A DNA stretch of 28,381 bases from a virus, in the IMG/VR virus record IMGVR_UViG_3300027911_000053, positions 1 through 28,381 of that record, one strand, 5' to 3'. A program made the translations under genes and the position numbers. Positions 14,310-23,200 of the stretch are shown here, piece by piece. The notes under the pieces are model-generated. The model saw nothing but the letters and a program-made list of their open reading frames with translations, did no database searches and had not been told where the DNA came from. Numbering within the stretch: position 1 is the stretch's first letter; every line of letters starts with the position of its first letter.

Positions 14310-17300
14310 ATGAGACTCAACAAACTCGGGATCGGGATTGTAGCACTAATGCTGTCGCTAGCAGCCACAGCCTATCCACAGCAAGGTGGAGGTGGCGGCG
14401 GTGGCGGTGGCGGCACTACCATCCCCGGGCCCACCGGCACCGGTCAGTGCTTCGTGTCCACGGCGTCCGGCACCGGCAACTGGACGTGGGGCTCGTGCTC
14501 GGGTACGACCAGTTTGGGATTCAACACCGTTACCACCGGCACCAACACCACGGCGGTCATGACGGTCGGCAGCGGCGGCACCTTGAACTCGGCGTCGGGC
14601 GCTGTCATCGATTTCTCGGCGACGACATTTTCGCTGTTCAAGTTACCCGTACTCGGCGGCGGTGTGACCACTGCCAATGGCAACATCGGGTACGACTCGA
14701 CGACCAAAAACTGGCACGTATGGGCGAATGCCGTTGACAACTATCTGATTCTGAGCCCGGCATCCGGCACGTTTACTAACAACGACTGCGCTAAATTCAG
14801 TGTGGCTACCGGTGTGGTCACGTTGCTCGATACAGGCGCCACGTGCGGAGGCGGCATAAGTCTAGGCACCGCAGCCCAGATACCCGTGATGAACAGTGGA
14901 GCGACCGCTTACGCTCCGGTCACGATGTCTCAAGACTGTACGATGACAGCGGCAGGGGTCATCACCTGTACGAAAACCAACAACACCGCGTTCGGTACGT
15001 TCGCCACACAGAATTACGCAACACCTCCGGCTATCGGCGGTACGACGCCAGCGGCCGGCACGTTTAATGCGCTAACCGATACCGCCATGTCGGGTGGTCC
15101 GTTCTGCGTGCACGAGACCTCTGGTGTACTGAGTGCTACCAGTGCAGATTGCGGCTCCGGCGGCAGCACGTCACCCGGAGGCTCCAACACACAGCTTCAA
15201 TGGAACAACAGTTCGGCATTCGGTGGCATCTCCGGATGGACGACGAACGGCACCACAAACCTGACGGCGGCGACAACGTCGGTGCTCGACTTGCATTCGA
15301 TGTCATCGACCAGCGGATTGCTTCTTCCCGGAGCGCTTGCTACCGGAATTGTCGGTGTCACGACATCGACAGGCGCGGTCAACATCTATAACGCGTCCGC
15401 CCAGATTCCGGCGAACTTCGTGCCGTTTGCGTCACCGGGCGCGATTGGCGGTACAACAGCGGCCGCTGGAACGTTTACGAGTTTGACGGATACGGGGATG
15501 TCGGGAGGCCCACTCTGCGTCCACGAAATTTCTGGTGTGCTGAGCGCCGCGGGCGCGGACTGTGGGTCGGGCGGTGGTAACACGACTTCGACATCTCTGA
15601 CGACGAATAAGGTTCCCAAAGCGAACGGCGCGAACTCGATTATCGACTCCAGTATTACGGACAACGGTTCTACGCTGGCCACGTCCGATACGTCGTTCAT
15701 AATAGGCTCGCCGGGGGCTATTACGGCAGGAACGGGAGCGTTGCTGATTGCCCAAGAAGGAACCGAGCCGTCTTCGGTGGCAAGCGGCTACAGCGGATTC
15801 GTCATGGATTCGACGCAGCACTGTCCGGTGATTTGGAACAATGGAGTGCAGGGTGGATGCGCTGGGAGCACGGCGTATCCCGGTTACGGAGTGGCGGTTT
15901 CAAATGGATTGTCGTGGTTGACGAGTTTGACTGTATTTGGAACAGATCTGGGGATGGTGACGGCCACAAATCCATCCGGAGCAGCGGTGAATACTCCGTT
16001 TGTAGTGGACGGCAACGGCGGCATGTCTCCAGCGGCTAGCGGGGCACTCGGTACAAACGCATTTAGCAATACAGCGTTTCTCCCCCTATCTGGAGGTACG
16101 CTTACTGGGGCGCTCTCAGGAACTACCGTAACCATGAGCGGGGCTATCACAGACACTAGCGACGGCACTCATGCTGGTTCAATGCAGCTGGCCGGAAATA
16201 CCGCACTTCCCACTGGTGCCAATGCCCCAGCGACTACCGGAATTTTCTCCATTTTTGGTTTTAATTCCACTTCGTCTACGTCCTACGGATGGCAACCGAA
16301 TGCAACGGCACCTAGCGGAACGCAGTTTGTTACCGCCGGGACACCCTCTGGGAGTCCGGCAGTGTCTGCTGTGAATTATGTATCAAGCGTGGGGTCGGGA
16401 AGCGTCGTGCTCGCCTCGTCGGCTTCGACTACTGTAAACGGTCAGAGTTGCAGTCTCGGATCGTCTTGTACGATTTCACTGTCGGCGGTAAATCCACAAA
16501 CGGCTACATATCAAGTTTTGGCATCCGACTTTTCTTCCTACAAAACAATTACCGTGGCGTCAGGTACGTTTACAATCACGCTGATTGCTTCAGGCTCTCA
16601 ACCCGCGAATGGTCAGTACATCAACGTCATCAATTACGGCAGTGGCGTGGTGACCATTGCCCGCTCTGGCCAGAACATCAATGGAGCAACGACTAGCATC
16701 ACCTTGAACGCTGGATCGGCAGCAGCTCCGACGAGTGCTTATATAGAATCGGATGGGTCTAATTACTTTGCGACCGTTGATGAAGGCACTGTAGGGACGG
16801 TAACGAGTGTTGCTCAGACTGTTCCGACTGGTTTCGCAATCGGTGGCTCTCCCATTACCAATTCTGGCACTCTCGCCATTACCACAACGGGCCTATCAAC
16901 GAACGTGTTACAAAAGGCTGTTTCTGGGGGTATCGGCAACAGCACGATTACGGACAATGGAACCACGGTGTCAACAACGGAACCATTGGTCAGCACGACC
17001 TATAATACTTGCCCAGATTCCTCTGGTTCCGGGACAGCCCAAGTTTGCAATACCACGCCGACATTTTCGGTTGTTACTGGGAGTTGTATAACATACACGA
17101 CCACGACGGCAAACACGGGTACGGGTTTGACGCTGAACGTGAATTCCTTGGGCGCAAAGTCAGTAGCAAAGTGGCAGGGGTCAACGACACTGGCTGCAAA
17201 CGATGTACTCGCCAACAAACAAGTGAAAGCCTGCTACGACGGAACAAATTGGGAACTTGCCACCATCGGCAATGCACCAACAGGCGGATCGTCAGCATGG

Positions 17301-18386
17301 TCGTCGCTCACGGCCCCAACTGGGGCGTTGTCTATTACGATGCCAGCAGGCGACACGACGGCGATGACATGGGCTACGCAAGCGGCTCCGGCATCGTCAG
17401 ATTGGTTGTGGACAGCTGGCGCTGATAGCGGAACTTCGACCGTTCCGGCGTTTAGTTTTGTAGATACAACGGGAAATACGAAGACTGGTGCACTGCTCAA
17501 CGTCAACACGGTAGGATCGTCAACGGCGCTCCCAGTGCAGTTCACCGCTCAAGGGACGGCGAACGGCGTGTCGATGAGCACGGCGGGATTGCTGGCACCG
17601 ATAGGAAGCGGCGGCATCAAGGCATCGGCCTTCACTACTCAGACGCAAAACACAGTGTTCGGCGCGTTTGGTTCGACAACACCATCGTTTACCGCTGTGG
17701 CCAGTTGTAGTGGGTCGAACAACGGCATTATCTATACGACCAATACGGGCTTTGGGTGTGGTTCGAATTTTGTGCAACTCGGAGCTACAAATCTGGGTAC
17801 GTCAACAATGACGCTGAACATGGCCGCCTCGACGACAGCCAGCGCGTTCAAGGTTCCCGTACAAGCAGGCGCTACTACGACCGTAGCTGGCGCGATTTCC
17901 GCCGATTCCACGAACCTCGAATATCATGGAGATGTTAACAGTCAGGATGCGGTGTTTGTTTCTGCCCCATCCGGCAGCGGAACCGGACTGATCGACTCCA
18001 CCGGGCTGACGGCAGCTGTCACGGCAGCCAACCTTTATTTGCCTGCATCGACGCAACGCATCAGGGTGTGTGGCTATCTCAAAGTAACGACGGCAGCAAC
18101 CACATCTTCGATTCTTGGTGGCACGACTGGCATTGTTCTGACTTACACGGACGGTACGGATTCCGTAGCGCAAACGGTGACCATGCCTATGGCCAGCCAG
18201 GCGGGTAACACCATCACGATTGGCACCGGCAATACCGGCAACGCGACGACCACGGTGTCCAGCGGCTGCACCGGGTTGCTGTATGCGAAGTCGGCCGGAC
18301 AGGTGCAATATGCGATTGGCTATACAAGTTTGGGTGCAACTCCGATGGCTTATGAGGCACACTTAACGACAGAGGTTGTGCACTAA
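14310..18386 (+). CDS. Large fibre-like repeat protein with Sec signal peptide
   Basis: A 1358-residue protein. Residues 1-21 (MRLNKLGIGIVALMLSLAAT plus A21) have a basic start, a hydrophobic core and an A-T-A cleavage site, a standard Sec leader. A run of ten glycines (about 26-35) follows. The body is Gly/Ser/Thr/Ala/Asn-rich and built of phage tail-fibre modules: A-I-G-G-T-T-x-A-A-G-T-F (twice, about 244 and 378), NTAFLPLSGGTLTGALSGTT (about 590), GTVTSVAQTVPTGFAIGG (about 830) and ITDNG (twice). These occur in fibres that bind host surfaces. There is no transmembrane anchor and no recognised catalytic motif. Cysteines recur through the chain. Phage fibres are normally cytoplasmic until lysis, so the leader is unusual. 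The 3' two thirds look poorer in GC than the first third, suggesting a mosaic. Receptor binding is inferred. Confidence 0.8.
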   Translation: MRLNKLGIGIVALMLSLAATAYPQQGGGGGGGGGGTTIPGPTGTGQCFVSTASGTGNWTWGSCSGTTSLGFNTVTTGTNTTAVMTVGSGGTLNSASGAVIDFSATTFSLFKLPVLGGGVTTANGNIGYDSTTKNWHVWANAVDNYLILSPASGTFTNNDCAKFSVATGVVTLLDTGATCGGGISLGTAAQIPVMNSGATAYAPVTMSQDCTMTAAGVITCTKTNNTAFGTFATQNYATPPAIGGTTPAAGTFNALTDTAMSGGPFCVHETSGVLSATSADCGSGGSTSPGGSNTQLQWNNSSAFGGISGWTTNGTTNLTAATTSVLDLHSMSSTSGLLLPGALATGIVGVTTSTGAVNIYNASAQIPANFVPFASPGAIGGTTAAAGTFTSLTDTGMSGGPLCVHEISGVLSAAGADCGSGGGNTTSTSLTTNKVPKANGANSIIDSSITDNGSTLATSDTSFIIGSPGAITAGTGALLIAQEGTEPSSVASGYSGFVMDSTQHCPVIWNNGVQGGCAGSTAYPGYGVAVSNGLSWLTSLTVFGTDLGMVTATNPSGAAVNTPFVVDGNGGMSPAASGALGTNAFSNTAFLPLSGGTLTGALSGTTVTMSGAITDTSDGTHAGSMQLAGNTALPTGANAPATTGIFSIFGFNSTSSTSYGWQPNATAPSGTQFVTAGTPSGSPAVSAVNYVSSVGSGSVVLASSASTTVNGQSCSLGSSCTISLSAVNPQTATYQVLASDFSSYKTITVASGTFTITLIASGSQPANGQYINVINYGSGVVTIARSGQNINGATTSITLNAGSAAAPTSAYIESDGSNYFATVDEGTVGTVTSVAQTVPTGFAIGGSPITNSGTLAITTTGLSTNVLQKAVSGGIGNSTITDNGTTVSTTEPLVSTTYNTCPDSSGSGTAQVCNTTPTFSVVTGSCITYTTTTANTGTGLTLNVNSLGAKSVAKWQGSTTLAANDVLANKQVKACYDGTNWELATIGNAPTGGSSAWSSLTAPTGALSITMPAGDTTAMTWATQAAPASSDWLWTAGADSGTSTVPAFSFVDTTGNTKTGALLNVNTVGSSTALPVQFTAQGTANGVSMSTAGLLAPIGSGGIKASAFTTQTQNTVFGAFGSTTPSFTAVASCSGSNNGIIYTTNTGFGCGSNFVQLGATNLGTSTMTLNMAASTTASAFKVPVQAGATTTVAGAISADSTNLEYHGDVNSQDAVFVSAPSGSGTGLIDSTGLTAAVTAANLYLPASTQRIRVCGYLKVTTAATTSSILGGTTGIVLTYTDGTDSVAQTVTMPMASQAGNTITIGTGNTGNATTTVSSGCTGLLYAKSAGQVQYAIGYTSLGATPMAYEAHLTTEVVH
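15030..15580 (+). repeat. Two copies of an approx. 46-aa fibre module inside the large fibre gene
   Basis: Copy 1 (15030-15168, residues about 241-286) and copy 2 (15441-15578, residues about 378-423) share AIGGTT-x-AAGTF, L-T-D-T-x-M-S-G-G-P-x-C-V-H-E, S-G-V-L-S-A and ADCGSGG, with a period of about 137 residues. The DNA has diverged at many third positions, so this is an old duplication or separate acquisition of the same module. Confidence 0.8.
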
Positions 18387-18387
18387 T

Positions 18388-19893
18388 ATGAAGCGGTTCT
18401 TACTTCTCTTTACGTTGGCGCTATTTTCACTCTCGGCATGGGCTCAAATTGCCTACGTCGGCGGTGGCACGCAGACTGCGAACTGTACAGGCGGCACATT
18501 GGGCACGCAAATCTGCGTTTTGACGGCTTCACCCCCTAACGGGGATTTTATTTTGTTGTTTGTAAAAGAGGCCAACCCGCCCCAGACGCCTTGGTGTACG
18601 GACAGTAATTTTCGCACTTTGACTCCAGGAAATTCCCAAATCACGCTGAACGGGGATTCCCTCGAAGTTTTCGGCATGATTGTAACGGGAAGCCCTACAT
18701 CGTTCACCTGCAATGGAATGGGAAGTGGAGTGAACTCGATGGCTGGCGTGTGGTATTCGGGGGCATTGTCATTAAACATGTTGATGGCTGGCGGTTCCGG
18801 CTTGGGCGCTACCTGCACTGGCGGTGGATGCGCTTCGCTGACTCCGACTCTTGACGATGCAAATGATTATGCGGTGTGTGCTTTCGGAGACTCCTCTACG
18901 ACCTTTACCACTCCATATACAGGTACTCTTCGACAAGCGGTGACCGTCAATCCCACACTCGCCATTGTAGATGGCACTTCAAGCTCTACCGGCCCAATTA
19001 CGGTTGCGGCTTCCATGACAAGTTCGACCGCATGGAAAGGCGTTTGCGCGGAACTGAGAACGGTTTCTTCTTCCTCGACATACATATTACTTCAGTACAA
19101 TCCAGTGATTCCAAATACGTACACGGGTCATCCGGCAAATTGTTCTGAATCGGCGGTTAGCTGTACCTGGCCAATCGCCCCGACACAAGCGGGAACTCTG
19201 CTCGTTTTGTCTTTTGTGGATCATGCCGACTCTTTTTCGGGGGGCGAGCCGCAGAGAACCATTGTCAGTGTAGCCGATTGCGCTAGTTTAACGTCCGGAA
19301 TATGTGCCTCCTCCATCGACACATTTGTACTGGGCAGTTCTTTGTGTCCCGGAGCGACATGTCCAGAGGCGTATGTCATCGACAGCGCCAGTGGATCGCA
19401 AAGTGTAGACGCTGCCTTTGTTCTTTCCGGTGCTGGGGGAGCTAATTGGATAACGGCTGTACGGAGTGGTGTTGCCTCCAATCCTCCGGCTGAACCCGGC
19501 CGCTATGCGCTTGCTGAAGTATTGCCCGCGTCTGGATCGTTTGCGCTTGATAATGTCGGAACGGCTACAGTGTTCACCAAAAACACGACTTTCAATATGA
19601 CCGGGGTCACTACGTGCTGTACCAATGAAGTAATCTTTCAGGGATTTGCTGGCGCTCAGCAGCCGATGCTGATTACCGCACCTTACTACTACGGTCAATC
19701 AACACAGGGGCACATGGGGTTCTGGGGAGCTCTCGGTGTATCGAGTCCGACAACCCCGACAATTACAGCCTATGGCCTTCAGTATGGAGCGGCGGGAAAT
19801 GCTTTGGCTTTCAAGAACACGTCAAGCGGGCCTTCTGTATCCGCCATGACTGCCGGAACGAAGTTGACGCCGGGAACTCGGGTGACTCCGTGA
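18388..19893 (+). CDS. Exported cysteine-rich beta protein
   Basis: A 501-residue protein from ATG 18388, one base after the previous stop; the GTG at 18376 would only lengthen the leader. Residues 1-19 (MKRFLLLFTLALFSLSAWA) are a textbook signal peptide with A-W-A|Q cleavage. The mature part is Ser/Thr/Gly-rich, predominantly beta, with many cysteine pairs (ANCTGGTLGTQIC, ATCTGGGC, TTCC) that would suit an oxidising compartment. Two similar halves can be sensed: each has a strand pattern with PNGDFILLFVK (about 50) or AGTLLVLSFVDHA (about 275) followed by T-x-T/S-D-x-x-x. This resembles extracellular bacterial beta-sandwich proteins. I do not recognise a catalytic site. Its neighbours suggest that it works with the fibres at the cell or virion surface. 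Confidence 0.75.
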   Translation: MKRFLLLFTLALFSLSAWAQIAYVGGGTQTANCTGGTLGTQICVLTASPPNGDFILLFVKEANPPQTPWCTDSNFRTLTPGNSQITLNGDSLEVFGMIVTGSPTSFTCNGMGSGVNSMAGVWYSGALSLNMLMAGGSGLGATCTGGGCASLTPTLDDANDYAVCAFGDSSTTFTTPYTGTLRQAVTVNPTLAIVDGTSSSTGPITVAASMTSSTAWKGVCAELRTVSSSSTYILLQYNPVIPNTYTGHPANCSESAVSCTWPIAPTQAGTLLVLSFVDHADSFSGGEPQRTIVSVADCASLTSGICASSIDTFVLGSSLCPGATCPEAYVIDSASGSQSVDAAFVLSGAGGANWITAVRSGVASNPPAEPGRYALAEVLPASGSFALDNVGTATVFTKNTTFNMTGVTTCCTNEVIFQGFAGAQQPMLITAPYYYGQSTQGHMGFWGALGVSSPTTPTITAYGLQYGAAGNALAFKNTSSGPSVSAMTAGTKLTPGTRVTP

Positions 19894-20042
19894 TGACTTC
19901 CCGTGAGCACTTAGAGCTGGAATACCAACTGGCTCAAGCCAAGACGAAGCGTGACCGTGCGTTAGAGAAATCGGAGAAGTACGCGCAGATCGTGAAGAAT
20001 TTCAAGGAGCGACTCAATGAGTACAGTGACGATTCCACTTGA
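19893..20042 (+). CDS. 49-aa coiled-coil protein
   Basis: A short gene whose ATG overlaps the TGA of the exported protein (TGATG). The 49 residues are almost all helical and highly charged (LELEYQLAQAKTKRDRALEK, then YAQIVKNFKERLNEY), a likely single coiled coil. There is no leader and no membrane segment. The last 26 nt overlap the following 87-aa gene, whose ribosome site AAGGAG lies within this one. Function is unknown; short coiled coils in fibre regions may be trimerisation or assembly factors. Confidence 0.65.
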   Translation: MTSREHLELEYQLAQAKTKRDRALEKSEKYAQIVKNFKERLNEYSDDST

Positions 20043-20280
20043 TCCGGGATGGTACATCACTTACAAGTCCGGCAACGGTCGTGCGCTCGCGTGGCCTTCG
20101 CGTTTCGCTACGGAGACGCAGGCGCAATCGAAGTTGGATGAACTTGGCTTGAACGAAACGATGCACGTTATTGAGGTTACGCAATATGAAGCGACTGCTG
20201 ATGCTGCTTGCGCTGTGCTCGATTCCGGCATGGGCAACGCATACCTGCACGACGTGCTACATCTCTGCGGCGGGAAGTGA
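20017..20280 (+). CDS. Hypothetical protein, 87 aa, overlapping the spike gene
   Basis: ATG 20017 has AAGGAG 7-8 nt upstream, so initiation is well supported. The first 55 residues look like a small folded domain (LDPGWYITYKSGNGRALAWP, then ATETQAQSKLDELGL). The last 32 codons overlap, in another frame, the signal peptide and first residues of the spike gene (95 nt). There is no leader, TM segment or known motif. The long overlap means either that the C-terminus has been replaced when the spike module moved in, or that the two are coupled. Function is unknown. Confidence 0.6.
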   Translation: MSTVTIPLDPGWYITYKSGNGRALAWPSRFATETQAQSKLDELGLNETMHVIEVTQYEATADAACAVLDSGMGNAYLHDVLHLCGGK

Positions 20281-23200
20281 TAGTTACGACGGTACCAGCA
20301 AGACGCACACGAGCGGTTCAGTCGGCCCGTGGGCGCACGCACCGGGTATGCCGAACGCGACCGGAAATGCTGCGTCTCAGGTGCCGGTTGTTGGCGACTC
20401 CTACATCTTTCACGGCGGAGACTCATGGCATTATGGCAATGGCGCTCTGGCAACCTCGACTGGCGGAACGTGGGCATGGTCGTGGGGCGGTTCTGGCGGA
20501 ATCTATCTCGGCGTCGATCAGACTTGGTTCAGCGGCGGATCGTGGGCGCGCCCGATCCTTACAGGCGACAATGCGACCTCGACGAGTTTCGTCACGTCCT
20601 GCACCTACGACGAATCATCGCTGGGATCGTTTCTGCGATTGAATTCGGGATCAAACTACGTCACGATTGACAACTTCGAGTTCGTTGGCGTGTGCTGGCT
20701 TACGGGCGGCGGCCCGGAATACATCTACTCGGCGTCTTCCGCGAACACGCACAACACGGTTCAGAACAATTATTTTCACGGCTGGACGGTCGATGACGCG
20801 ACGGCGCAAGACAACCTTTACGGCTATTACGGCTCTGGGTCTCGTCTTGCCAGCTTCAACACAATTCAGAATAACGTATTTGACGGTTCGGATTCATCGT
20901 CGGCGGGCGCGTCTTCCTCGCACTGCCACTTTGCTGGATACACGGCTTATCCCTGCTACTCGGGTGGCGGGGTCTACCAAGAAGCCTACGACATCCACGG
21001 TAACGTCTTCCGTCATCTTTCAAACATGGGCGTGACGACCAATACGGCCACAATGCACGACAACTGGTTTACTGACCTTCAGACGACGTTCCAAGCCAGC
21101 GGCCAGCACGCGAACTGCATGAACGTGGAAACCAACATCGCGGGCGGCTCGATGTCGGTCTATAACAACAAGGTCACAAACATCGCTTCGACGCAGTGCT
21201 TCTACCTGACGGTCGGCAATGGCGGGACGCTCTACTTCTTCAATAACGTGCTCTGGGGCAACATGAATCCGCCCACGGGCGCGTCACCGAATAACTGCAT
21301 CATTCTCGGCATAGCGGACAGCGGCGGCTCCGGTACGGCGAATATCGTCAACAACACGGTCAGCCAAGCTGGCGGCTCGGGTGGCGGCTGCAAAGTCCAG
21401 CTCTCGAACGACAATAGCCCGTACTTCCGCTGGAATGGCGTAGTCAACTTTCAGAACAACGACCTGATTGGACTCTCGTCTCCGATCTCGAATTTCTACT
21501 ACCTGAATCCCGGCAGTAATCCACCGTGCAACATCTCCTGTACAGAAAATGATCTTGGCAATGAACTCTTCCGCACCGAAGCGGCGGCAAATGCTCAAAA
21601 CTATCTCAGCACGAACGACTACTCTCCGGGGAACGGTGGCGGGACATACTCGACTGCCGGTGCGGGCGCGAATCTCAATCCGTCGTGCGGGATATTTGGA
21701 ACGGCATTGTGCTCAGGAACTTCTGACAGCGTGACTGAACAGTCCGGCAGCGGCGGTAAGATCGCAAGTTATCCAGCGATTACCGTCAACGCACGCCCTA
21801 CGGCGTGGGACACAGGAGCTTATCAATACATAGCTTCCAGCGGCGGAATGCGAATGAGCGGTAACATGGTACTCAAGGGGAGTTGGTCGCTCACGACCAA
21901 TACTGGCAGCAGTTCGCTTGTCTACAGTGCGCGCACGGATAACTGTGCCGTAGGAACTGAATCGGGATGTGGAAGCACGGCAGATGCTTCGGCGATGCTA
22001 TTCGATTTGTCGCCTGCGTCTCTGACTTATAACCACTATTTGCCATTTCAGACACTTGCCGTCACCAGTTCGTCTTACTGCCCATCGACCGCATCGGGAA
22101 CGTTCAACACGACAGCAACTGACCCTGATTTTCATTCCTACCTAATCATGGTCACCGATCCCTGCACGTATAATCTCAATAACACGATGAATTTGCAGGA
22201 GCCGACCGACACAAACTATTTCAATCTGGACTCCTCGTTTATCGAGGTTCTGAGCAACGGCGGTGGCCCGTACTTTCTTTATCTCAATACCGCGCTTGCT
22301 CATTCCGGCAATTGCAGTCCGACAAATCCTTGTCTGTCCGCAAGCAACATCGGGGGGGGCGTAAGTACGTCTTACACTTTGTCCGGCATTGTCGGCAACG
22401 GCACGACGGCGACGGCGACATGCGCCACGAACTGCGGCGCCTTGCCAGTCGGATACTACGTGACGATTACAGGGAACTCGCAACAGAATTTCGACCGTAT
22501 ATTTACGGTGACTGGCGTGACTGGAGGCCCGGTTACGAGTTTCACGTTCGCCAGCACGACGAATGCAACGGGCACAGGTGGGAGCGCGAATTACTCTTTT
22601 GGATGTAACGTCAATTGCACGAACACACAGGGCGGGCCGAATACGACTTTCTCACGGGTTTCTGGCGAGCCGAATGTCATTTACGAAGTTCAGAATGGCG
22701 TCACTGTATACAAACTTACGGTGTGTCGCAATGGATTCTCTGACGCTGTGTGCTCCTCGACGGCGACTGACACCTTTACTCGCGCTATTTGGGCGAATTT
22801 TGCCGACTCAGTGAATGGAGTTTTGCCGACCGATTACAATTCGACTTGGGGTGGAACCTTCGGCGTGGCAGCGGACGGCTCGACCACAGTAACGAGCGCG
22901 GGCGGTGGGAGCTATCAAACGATCAACCAGCAGCCGGGAGTCGCAGGGTGCCCGTCTTGCGCGATAAGCAGTACAGACGTGTTCATTCTGCCCGTCAACA
23001 ACAACACGCAGAACATGGGCTATCAGGCATCGACAGGAACGATCAGCGGGACGGAGCCAAACTGGCATAGTCTTTGCCCAAATGTGACGAATACGTGCAC
23101 GGATGGTAGTGTGACGTGGACGAACATTGGAAAGCTAACTGGACAAGGGCCGGGATTCGATGAACTGCACTTCGGTTCTCCGATAGCCAATACGGCACGA

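Noticed and set aside
14384-14414. Poly-glycine codon run in the fibre gene as a tandem DNA repeat or phase-variable tract
   Set aside because: The run of GGN codons is imperfect at DNA level, and a length change in multiples of three would not shift the frame; more likely a flexible linker after the leader.
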